From Sapria himalayana (lineage: Eukaryota; Streptophyta; Magnoliopsida; Malpighiales; Rafflesiaceae), in contig JAREIK010002991.1 of assembly GCA_029783825.1 (NCBI GenBank), forward strand, positions 1,129,137-1,193,136: a stretch of 64,000 bases of DNA. The letters run 5' to 3'. The notes under the pieces are model-generated. The model was given only the letters and a program-made list of their open reading frames with translations. It made no database searches and was not told where the DNA came from. Position 1 is the stretch's first letter; every line of letters starts with the position of its first letter. A program made the position numbers and the translations under genes. This document shows positions 22,977 through 35,322 of this stretch, one piece after another.

Positions 22977-23780
22977 CACTAATGTGTGTGTGTGTGTGTG
23001 TGTGTACAAGTGTATGTGTGTGAAAATCTTACATTTTTTGAAGATATCAATTGAATCTATCATATTGTTGGGATGAAAGTCTTACTCTTACCGGCTCCTA
23101 ACCATTAACTAGGGCCTAGGGGCACATATATATGATGTATGACAAATTTTTTTTAAAAAAAAACACTAATATGTGTGTGTGTGTGTGTGCGCGTGTGTGT
23201 GTGTGGACGAGTGTATGTGTGTAAAAAGCTTACATTTTTGAAGATATCTATCAATTGAACCTATCATGTTGTTGGGATGAGAGTCTTACTCTTACCAGAT
23301 CCTAATCATTAACTAGGGCCCAAAAGAACATTTTTATGATGTATGACAATTTTTTTAAAAAAAAAAATCACTAATATATGTGTGTGAGTGTGTGTGTGTG
23401 TGTGTGTGTGGACGAGTGTGTGTGTGTAAAAATCTTACATTTCTGAAGATATATATCAATTGAATCTATCATATTGTTGGGATGAGAGTCTTACTCTTGC
23501 CGGATCCTAATCATTAACTAGGGCCCAAAAGCACATTTTTATGATGATGTATGACAATTTTTTTTAAAAAAAAATCACTAATATGTGTGTGTGTGTGTGT
23601 AAGTGTGTGTGTAAGTATGTGTGTAAGTGTGTAAGTGTGTGTGTGTGTGTGGACGAGTGTATGTGTGTAAAAATGTTACATTTTTGAAGATATCTATCAA
23701 TTGAATCTATCATGTTGTTGGGATGAGAGTCTTACTCTTACCAGCTCCAGCTCATTAACTAGGGCCTAAAGGCACATATG
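22977..23780 (+). repeat. Four-copy tandem array, about 187-207 bp units each led by (TG)n
   Basis: Units begin at 22977, 23164, 23369 and 23576. Each has CACTAATATG, a (TG)n run, GTGTATGTGTGTAAAA, then ACATTTTTGAAGATATC, TTGTTGGGATGAGAGTCTTA, ATTAACTAGGGCC and a poly(T/A) stretch. The TG run varies in length between units while the rest is nearly constant. It lies between the hydrolase stop codon and the NAGK start. Confidence 0.9.
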
Positions 23781-24210
23781 AGAGCTGAGGGATAGAACAG
23801 ACCACTAGATATAACACCTACTAGTTTTTATGCATTCAACCTATTCATGAAATACATCACTCAAATCATTACCAAACGAACAGAGTGTCATATGAACCAT
23901 TCTCACACAAACACATTTAGCTTCGAATTTCTTATTAGAATTTGTATCTCAGTGTTTTTGCAATGGCATACTAACTTAGAACAAAAAAAAAAAAAAAAAA
24001 ACATCTAAATGAGCACTCTAGAATGGATAAAAAGAAGAACATCACAATGTTTGCTTTCAAACCCACACAAGGGCAAATAAATCATCATATTCATCACACT
24101 ATGCTTACATAAATCGGATATGAACGAAGAAGAATGGCAGGAATTCATAAAAAAAAGAAAAAGTGATGAATTAGCTCAGTAAATATTAGGCTTGGGTAAA
24201 AATTACCATG
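23781..24210. other. Downstream flank of the hydrolase gene
   Basis: Presumably the 3' UTR and intergenic sequence. A poly(A) run lies at 23980-24001 on the plus strand. No canonical polyadenylation signal could be fixed. Confidence 0.4.
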
Positions 24211-24268
24211 TTATAGGCGTATAGGAATCCTCAGGCCATCATAGGCAAGCTCCACCCGTATGCCTTCC
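24211..24268 (-). CDS. MBL-fold hydrolase terminal exon
   Basis: This exon completes Arg and encodes EGIRVELAYDGLRIPIRL followed by a TAA stop at 24213-24211. The acceptor is TTATCTAG|GGAAGG, after an intron of only 82 bp. No clear AATAAA signal is visible just downstream. Confidence 0.92.
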
Positions 24269-24866
24269 CTAGATAATAAACAGCAATAAGGGGACAACGC
24301 TGCAAGGAGGTGACAGTTATTTATTATTGTAGCAGGGGTGGGGGATTCACCTCTGGGACCACTCCAGCAGGAAGGCATTGTCTCTGTCGTGATCAAATTC
24401 ATGGGTCATGCCGACCAGAAGGGCTCGCCTTGGGCAGAGCCTCTTCACCGCCTCGAGAGTCTGCGCACGAGACAAAATTAGGGAGCCTGCGCCATTTCGC
24501 CTAGCCCGAGGCGGCGATTCAACACTTGCTGGTGAACATTTTGTTTTTTTTTTTTAAAAAAACAAAAAAACAAAAAAAAAAAAACATACCTGAGGAAAGC
24601 AAAAATGAGTGTTGTGTGATCCCTTCTGCAATGGAGCACAAGAAAAATTATCCGCGTTAATAATTGCTGCGCCAAAGCTTGTCTAGTTTCTTTGGTGCAG
24701 TCGTTTCTTCATTCTTCTCCTAGAGGCAAATAAAGTTAAGGCGATAATTTGACTGACCTTGTATAAGGTATCTAGGATCAGGAGGTCCAACTGCCCGGCT
24801 CCATCTTTTGATATTACTGAAACAAACATCACACCCTAGATCAACAAATTATAGTCATCAAAAATC

Positions 24867-24901
<35 letters not shown>

Positions 24902-27900
24902 TATACATACATATATATATATATATCTATATATAATTATAAAAAATTATATAACCTAAACATTTCGATTGGAGGTGATCATACTCTGTGAGCATTTTTT
25001 TTAATGACTCAATAGTTTGCTCTTGAAAATCAGAAAAACTATGTCTGATGAATTTCGAACCCAATACAAACTAAAGTTTAACAACCTAACTGTTTCAGAA
25101 GATGATTCATCTCATAACTATACTCGTTCAAACATATTTAATTTTAGAATTTTTATGAGATCTAGCATTTTGGAATTTATGTAGTGAACACATCATAAAT
25201 TTTTCTTAAAAAATCACAAATATGTGTGTGTGAGTCAAAATATGTGTGTGTGTGTGTGTGTGTGTTTATGCAAAATGAATAATCTCAATATTATTCTTGT
25301 TCAAACACATTTATTTTAAAATTTTTATAAAATCTAGTATATTAGTATCTATATAGTCAAGCACACTTTTCTAAAAAAATGACACATATATATGCGTAAA
25401 TATGTGTGTGAGTGTGTGTGTTTATGCAGAATGAATAATCTCAATATTATTCTCATTCAAACACATTTATTTTAAATATTTTTATAAAATCTAGTGTATT
25501 AGTATTTATATAGTCAAGCACACTTTTCTAAAAAATGACAAATATATATGTGTAATTATGTGTGTGTGAGTGTGTTTATGCAGAATGAATAATCTCAATA
25601 TTATTCTTGTTCAAACACATTTATTTTTAGAATTTTTATAAAATTTAGTGTATTAGTATTTATATAGTCAAGCACACTTTTCTAAAAAATGACACATATA
25701 TGTGCGTAAATATGTGTGTGTGTGTGTGTGTTTGTGTGTTTATGCAGAATGAATAATCTAAATATTATTCTCATTCAAACATATTTATTTTTAAAATTTT
25801 TATAAGATCTAGTGTATTAGTATTTATGTAGTCAAACACACTATTCTAAAAAATAACAAATATATATGCGTAAATATGTGTGTGTGTGTGTGTGATCACA
25901 AAATAAAATATTTTACAAATAACTAAATAGATATCCTCCATTACAAGTTTGCTAATTATGTTGTGGAGCAAAGAACTTTGTAAATCCTTTGTGAAAATTT
26001 TACTAGTTAGTCATTTGATAGAACAAATGAAGTGTATAATAGGTTGCCTTCAAAGTTTCTACTTTATAAAGTATTTTTTTTATCCCCTCACTTCCACTCT
26101 ACCCAGCTCCTACTATCTCTCGCCCCATAGTATATTAGCCTTGGGTTGTTAAGGGAAACAACAATAAGACACCCACATCAAAATGAATAATTTCAATATT
26201 ATTCTCGTTCAAACATATTTACTTTTAAAATATTTATATGAACCAATGTATTAATATTTATATAATCACACAATATAAACTTTTCTAAAAATATATACTT
26301 CGTTTATATGAACCAATATGCACACTGTGTGTGTGTGTGTGTTAATAATAAAATAAAATATGACATTATGAAATTAAAAAAAAAAACACAAAATAAAAAT
26401 TAAAAAATTAATTTAAAACAGTCACAAACTCACAATATAAATTAACATATATTAAAAAAATAAAAATTACATCTAATAAATAATATTTACGTCTAAGAAA
26501 AGAAGATCTCAGTTATAGAGTAGATACCGTATGAATCAGTAGATCATATATTATTTTAAGTGGTATGAAAATTATAAATTAATATAATTTCAACCAATTT
26601 AATATTTTTAAATTTTTCAAATCATTTTAAATAAATATAGAGCAATAATTGATATCTAAGCATGTCAACTAATCAAACTTATTAGACATATCATTGCGTC
26701 ATTTATCCATAGCTAATTAATTTAAAAAGTCAATATAACAACAATTAACATATTTATTTTTAAAATATTTTAATATATTTTTTAATTATTCATAAATTTC
26801 ATATTCCACTTCTTCTTCTTACAGGCAATTAATACAAATACAAATGTTTTTCATAATATTTTTTACATATTCAACCTTAACCTTATGATACATAAAGACA
26901 ATTAGGTAATAAACAAATAAAATTCACCGAGTATTTTTACTTTTTTTTTTTATCTTAATAATCATATCACTAGAATATGAGCATTCTCTGTATTGATTAA
27001 ACACATTACTAATATTTAGAGAGATCAAACAAGCCGTGCAGGATCAGCACGGCATAAATTTTTGAGGTCGAGGAGGTTCACTATGACATGTCTGACACAA
27101 CATGGTTGATCCATCTGAATGCTGCAATGCTGGCGTGAGTTCTTCGTATATTATCCCTAACTAAGAAGTACGGATATGAATACAAACACGAAGATACGAC
27201 ACGACGAGAAATAATAAATTTTAAAAAACTAGAATACGTATATGGCTAGGACAATGTATGATAAAATAAAATAAAAATAATTATCTTTATAAATATTTTT
27301 TTTGAAAAATAATTTTAATAAATAAAAAAATAATTTAGATAAATAAAAAAATAATTTAGATAAAAAAATACAGCTGATTTTAAAAATTATGATAAGGTTC
27401 GAAATCACGCCGACTGGTTCTAGGTTCAGAATCATCCCATTACATGTTCGAAGTCCGTGTCGAGTAATCTAAAAACTATGTCGGACACGTATTCAAAACT
27501 TTGACCTGTAATTTTGGTCAACATTATGCCACGTGACGTATCAGACACTAATCCGACACGTGTTTAGCCGTATCAAGGTGTCCGACACACGGACACTCCT
27601 ATCCATTGTTGTATCAATCTCCTCATTGATCCCTAAGATCATTATGACATGCCTGGGCAAGGAGGATCACTATTTTTTACCTCTTTAATATTAGCCCTAA
27701 AATTCATCCATACTATGCACCAAAGTATAATGTATGTGATGTGAATATATATAAATAAACATATATTCTTCATATCATAAAATATCATAAAATTTTTTAA
27801 AAATAAAATACTTTTCAATTTATCAATTTAATTTATCAATTTAATTTTCAATATTCAATTTAATTTTAATATTAACATAGTCCGATATCAACATGTATGT

Positions 27901-30900
27901 GATGAGAATACTCTTTATTTATCAATTAATATTTTTCATTTTTAATATTAACATAGTCCGATATCACTTGTTAATATCTAACACATGAATCTAACATAAA
28001 ATTTATATAATTCATATGAATCTAATAACTATTTGAAATTCTTTTATGCCTACTAACTTATATATATTATGAAATTCTTGTAGTTTGATCAATATCATAA
28101 ATATATTTTAGTGCAGTTTGTATATGTTATAATGAAGAAAAAATAATTTTAAACTAGCTTACGCTATTAGATATATTATGCGACATACACCAAATATTAA
28201 AATTTTTACCCAGGGGACTATCTCTAATGACTCTAACTTCTAATGAATGTACTATTAATGATACTAAAATTTTTATTTTGTGGCGTATTCCAAAAAAAAA
28301 ACTCTAAATAGACATGCATATATGAGAAGACTTGTAAGATTTGAGGATTTCACGAAATCCTAATATTTTTTTATTTTGATTCCACTTAAGATCAACAAAA
28401 TAAATAGCGATGCGTGCAAATTTATTATCACCATGAGTAGTCAAAATATTTAATATCATGGAAACCACTATAAATTATATTATAAGTTTGGAAATTATTT
28501 TTTTTTATAATTCTATGATTTTTTATTATATAATTCATATTGGTCGACCTAATAAATTGACTGAATATATGTAGGCATAAGATCTGGTAGCTAAGGATTT
28601 TCAGAAGATATAATCAAGAAACCGAAACTCACAGTAGACTTAGTCATATTTTTATTTGCAAACTCATGATGATAAAATAAAGAATTAACATTAAATTAAA
28701 GTTGATCAAATTCAAAAATCTCGCCACTAAATAAAATTTCTCTATAATCTAAGGATTTGAACTTAATATTCAACGTGTGTACCTTCAACTTATGGGCCCA
28801 ACAAATTCACAAATACCCAAAGCCAACGAGAAATTGAGAATGCTAGCCTACAATAATATATTTATTTACTCACAAAATTTATTAATTTTACAATATAAAA
28901 TTATAATTAAATGAAAAATATTACAAAATCAATATTAAAGAATAATTTAAATTTTTTTAAGTGAGTGAGAAAGAATATGATAGATTAAATGTTGAAAATA
29001 TAAATGTATAAAATTATTATTTATACATGATAAATATTATTTCACGAAGACCTTGAGAAAGAGATTTGCATGGAATAGTCACCTAATTTTTGAGCCTATA
29101 CAAAATACATAAATCTAATTTAGAAATTGGAAAAACAATACATGACCATGAAAAATCTCTCAATGCTTGGATTCTCATATTTTCAAATATAATTACCTCA
29201 TTAGTTTGGACTTATTAATTATAAATTATTACTTATTTTTTAGGATAAAATCAAATAATATTATTTTATCATATATATCCAACATAATGAATATCTCCAA
29301 TCATAATTTGATATAAAAAAAATCATATAAGACTTGATTTGATATGAACGATGATAGAAGAGATATTATTTTATAACAAAAGAGATATATTTTAAATATT
29401 CTTTAGAAAGTTAATCTTTTGGATTACATCTTAGCATGTGTGTGTGTGTGTGTGTGTATAATTTGCTACTAAAGCAGGGCAATTAGTTGAATATCCCATA
29501 TAAATAAAAATTTATAAGAAAAATTAATAATGAGATTATTACTAGATAAAATATAATGATAATACCTCGCATACTTAGATATGTGAATAAATCTCTAGAA
29601 TATGCTATTTCATTTGATGATCGTGGTATCACTAGCTAGTCAAATATTTAGAATTCAATTAAGCATTAGCTTGTGCAAAGAGAACCAGCAGGACTCGAGG
29701 CAAACACACGCACGCACACACGCATCAGAAACAACTGAGCAGGACCCGAGACAATGCGTGTGGTGGTGGTGGTGCCAGTAGACTGTGCCTGTGATGGCAC
29801 TACCCAGAAAACCAGCACAATCCAGCATGATCCGAGACAACCCAACACATTAGGCAATAGGCACAAGTCTATCAAAAATCATCCCGATTGTGTCATGCCG
29901 AGACGGGTAGACTATCATTCGTGCCAGGCTAGGCAGACTAGCAGTCATGCCGTTCTGGCACGACATGACTTCCATGTCAGGGCATACTTGGAATGGAACG
30001 GTGGGATGACTATGACACCAAAAAAAATGGGTCATACCAATACAACATGACATGTTTAACACCTCTAGTGGGCAAACATGATTCGGATTTTGGTTCGCTC
30101 AATTAGACTAAGTTTGGGTTAATAAATAAACATTCACTAGTTAATCTATCTCGTAGATACCTACAACTTTTCTATTTATATCTAAAAAAAGTCTGATGAG
30201 CCAAACAAAAAATACAAATCATAATTATCCCAAATAATCAAAATCATATATTGTGTATGTGTTTGTGTGTGTGTGTATCATAAAATATAGTTAGCACATC
30301 CAAATACATTAGGTAATATTTCAATATACAATAAAATAAAAGAAAATATGGTTATATATGTAAGCCAAATAGAGGTGTCAACTGGGCCGGCCCGGTACGG
30401 CAAACTGGCACGGGCTTATCCCGTGTCGGGTGTCCCGTGAGCCCGACCCCATGATGCCCCTCCCGCAAAAAAATACTGCGGGTCGGGTCTGATTCGACCC
30501 GACCCGTGATCCCCCGTATCCCGAACCACTCTGACAGGCAAGCTCGAGCGGGCCCGGCAAGGCGGGCCGTGCCGGGCCTTGCCCGGTTTTTTAAACTGTG
30601 CCCGGCCCGGCCCGGAAGCACGATCGTGCCCTAAAATAACAGGCCGGCCCGGCCCGGCCCATCCCGGCCCGGCCCATCCCGGCCCGTTTGACACCTATAA
30701 AGCCAAATGGTTAGCACATTTATGATATTATTCTCACAAGAAAATAACAAAAGACGACAGACCATATTCCGTGCTAGCTGGAATCCTGGAAACATCAGAT
30801 ATGTAGGCCACTCTCTGCTTCTCACCAAATAGGAAACCTAAAGATACATAATCCTCTCCATGCATCACCTAATAAAGACAACGTGCAAGGAAAAAATAAA

Positions 30901-33900
30901 CGAATTTTTAAAAAAAAAAAGTATTTCAAAAAAGTATTTTTTTTTTTAAGAAAAAAAAAATCATGGGTGAAAGTAACTGGCAGAGGAACAAAGTTTAGGC
31001 CTGATGCATCAAATGGTCTCTTGCAATCTTCTTCAATTAGCTTCCAGTCCAGTTGTGATACCCGCCTAATTTCTTGGCCTTCCTTCAACTTTTTATTTAC
31101 CAGGTATGGAAACTTCACTGCAATGCTGTTGCAAAATTGTGGGTTACAGAGCACATTTACACACAGCAGCCAACTGTGCTGGATAACTGATATTGTGGCA
31201 AAATCAGGAAAACTGAAATTTATATAAAACATACATGAGTTTGAATGGTGTGAATGTTTGTGTGATAATTATATTACTTGGAAAACTAAAATTCATATGA
31301 CATGAATATCAGAAATATAATTTGATAATTATTCAGATTTAGTATATTTTCCAAATTTTTTTTTTTTTGTTTTTTTCTTTCTTGTTAAATTATATGGGGA
31401 GCATTTTATCATCCTAACCACGTATATCTATTTTTCAATTTTACCAGATAATTATTCAGATATCTACAACTACAACCAAATTGAGTAGAACTAGGATCAT
31501 CAATCAGACTACAATGTGGCTTTCCCACTCGGTGACTGTAAGAGAGCCGACAAGGGTAGAGGTGACAATCGGGATGGGCAACCAAGGAATGGCCATGGCA
31601 CAACACAGATCAGTCTTGCCAAAGGCCAGAAAGGTACGATCCACGACCATTGATATCATATTCGGAGACTATGACTTCTCCATTCAGTTAACGAATGAGA
31701 AATAACAAAGTAGACTGTTGTATATGAGCGAGTTGTCTCAGTGCTCTCTAGGATGACACATGATCTACTGACTCTTTTAGTGTTAAGCATAACATCGAAG
31801 TTTATTTTTCCTATCGTAGTAAATGTGATTTCAGATAGAAGATCCAAATTACGACCAAATATAATAGCGGTATTAACATACTTGAAGGATTAATATGATT
31901 CGAACTTGAACATTCATGATCATACTACAACTGTAACAAGAAGAAATGATTTGGTTGCGGATGATATTTTGTGGGAATTTGATGATGATTGACAACTGAG
32001 ATGAAATTGAGACATTGAGCTTAGTCAGCTATACTGCCTACAACCTACCGCTAGTGATACTAGTGTCATCATACGCTGACAAGATTTATCATTTTTAGAT
32101 TTTCTTTGTTTATTTATTTTTGTCATTTGACTTTGAGTTTGCTGCTTTTTTTGTTATTATTTTCTTTATTTATTCAGATACTTACGAGATTCATATTTTA
32201 TGTCTATGAATTTATCTGTATTGAATTACTTTTTATTTTTTAATGATTTTATCTTGCTTTGTTATTTTGTAATTTATACGTGTTTTTAATTATTAGTTGT
32301 GAATTGTGAGTTGTAATAGAAATTTTATTTTTTTTGTTTTATTAGTTTAATTGATTAATTAATTAATTATTTTTGTATTTAAATTTAAAATTTAAATTTT
32401 TTTTGAAGTTCGGGATGATCCAATTTCGAACAAGCTAAAATAGCCCAACTAGCTCCGACCCAAGCCAGACTCGACAAGTCCAGGCATGACCCAGCTCAAA
32501 CCAAGTGAAAGGTGAGTCGATGGGTAGTGTCACGCCAATACTTCTCAAGTCATGTCATGCCAAGCACGGCACAATTACAGTATCGTGCAGTGCCAGACAC
32601 GCTGGCATGATTGGGCCGCCAAAAAACAAGCCAGACCGACCCTACCTGGCTAGTTTTACACCTCAACATACCCCAAATACTGATTGATGAATCTTGATTC
32701 ATATGATGTTGATACTATAATAGTGTTTCATTATTTTTGCTATTTTTTTTATTGCGATTTATACATTATTGATATATTAAATTGCATATTCATAAGATTA
32801 TAGTTTTATAGTTTTATTTCATTATAAAAATGAGATGAATTTCTTTTTTTTTATTTAAACTGAACCAAACACAATGTCAAGTCACGCTTGTCGAGAGTGA
32901 TATTGACCCCTCGAGGCATACCAAAAATACCAATTTATGCATCCATTATATTTATTATTTATTATTTATTATTTTTATTTATCCTCTGCTATTGACCCCT
33001 CATGGCATAGCACGAAAGGGTTCCTATGTCATTGCCGACACAGCAATGTGGTATAGTAGTGTCTCACTGAAACAAGTCATGCACATATAGCATAACCCAT
33101 TTGACACCTCTAGATATCTTTGGCTTTACAACCTAAGTTATGAAAGAAATTCCAAAGTTCAAAACATGTACAGAAGAAAATTGAATTAACTTCAACTTGA
33201 TTAGAGTGGTACACCCACCAGGCTTGTTATTCTTATTAAGGAGCATTTCATATATTTTTCCTTGGAAATTGCTATCCTGAGCGGGAATGATCTTAATTTT
33301 ATGATTCTTTCTTTTCACCTCTAGATATCATATATTTATGAGTGAATATTCATGTTACAGATTATCAAAAACTTTTTACTTATTTTGTAGTCTAAAATTT
33401 TTAATATTATTATAATTAATGATACTAATATATGCGCCAAGGAACATGACAATGTAAACGTTAGGTTTTTTTATACATTCTCTTTGTACTAAAATTTAAT
33501 TGGAAATTATTTTTAATTAATTATTTTGTTAAGTAACCATGTAGTGATATTTTTTGTTCTTCTAATATCTCCATGCAATATAACTATTATTTGATTAACT
33601 AAAACTTTCAAAATCAAATATCAAGAAGATGATTTTTACTGAATATGATGTATATAAGTTATAAAGCATACTAGAATCATAAATCAAACACAACATGAGA
33701 GCATTAGGAAATACTAATTCTATCATATTAAATCAAATATTTGAAAACTTTGTATAATAAGTACACATAATTATCAATAATATTTTATTATATTTTTTTG
33801 ATAAACATGTCTACTAACTTCTAAAAAATATATGTTAAATTTTATCTATATTCAAAAAATTAAATAAATAATAAAAATACAATTATATTATGACAGTAGA

Positions 33901-35291
33901 ATATTGATAAGAGATAATAATTTCGAATACACTTCTAATTAATTTTTCGTTTATATGGATAATGAGATAATTAATTAAAATATCATGTTTTGGCATTATT
34001 GAGCAGAATAATAAAACTAAAAGCACGAAGTAATATTTAATTAAAATAACTTATTTTATCCATGATATATTTCCTGATAGAGAAAAAATAATTACTCATC
34101 AAGTATACCTTTACTATATACTCAAAAACACTGAATTTGAGATGTCAAGTTAGCCAAATTTACATGTGTCAACCGGCCGGCCCGGCCCAGCCCGGCACAT
34201 TTTTAAACTGTGCCCGGGCCCATGCCGTGCCCGGGTTAGGCACGAGCCGTGCCGTGCCTGGACAGAGCCGTGCCTTGCCTGGCCCGGCATGGCTCAACCC
34301 TCCCGAATAAAATACCGCGGGTCAGGTCTGATTGGATCCCGACCCGCAGTCCCGGCTCCCGCCCGGCCCGGCACGGCCTGCCGTGCCTACGGGCCGTGCC
34401 GGGCCCAGATGTTTTTAAACCATGCCCGGCCCAGCACGGTAGCACGTTCGTGCCCTAAAAAACGGGTCGGGCCGTGCCGGGCCGGCCCGTTTGACACCTC
34501 TAGCCAAATTGCTCGGGCATAGTCTGAATTAGTCGTGCTAGGCACGACACTACCCATTCCAAAATCGTGCTTGAACCAACTTGACACGGCAGATTTTTAT
34601 CTAAAAAAAACAGACCATGTATATCAAGTTCTTCGACTTATGCGACCTCTTGTTTGGGCTCAGGGCTTCTAGTTCAATTGCCCGTTATGTTTCCAACGGT
34701 TACAAAGCAGAAATTTGATAACGAACAGATATCTGGTGACATATATTAATAAGAAAATTTTAAAAATAAAAATCATATATATTTTTAATATTAAAAAATT
34801 CTATAAAAAGATAATAAAATTTGAAAAAATTCATTCTCTATTTCACTAATTTTCTTCTCTCAAGCTCATCTCTCCCCTATTTCGTCCAGTTTTACTTGTG
34901 TTTTTGCTATTCAACTAAACAGCATGATCTTTGAAGTTAGATCTAATTCAACTTCGTTAAATTTCTTCATATACTACAATGATTTTGGAAAAAAAAATAT
35001 CATCAAGCTGAATATAATCATAAAACTTCCAATCTATGTTGCACGGACACGGACACGGGGATACGACACGGCAAGATACAGGAACACGACAAATTCTAAA
35101 AAGCTAGAATACGGATACGGCTAGGATACGCCATGATAAAAAAAATAAAATTAAAAAAAAATTATTAATTATAAATATTAGGTATTTTAAAATAATTTAA
35201 AATTCTGTATTTTAAAATAATGTAAAAAAAATTTAAACTCTCTAACACCCTCCCCCTCCCCCTCCCGAGCCTTCCCTCCATCCCGAACCTT

Positions 35292-35322
<31 letters not shown>

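Noticed and set aside
22977..23780. Regular repeats considered as a CRISPR-like array
   Set aside because: Units are about 200 bp tandem copies without unique spacers, in eukaryotic intergenic DNA.
34166..34522. 118-codon open frame, Arg/Pro-rich
   Set aside because: It lies across a GC-rich MITE with exact target duplications; stop-poor because of GC content.
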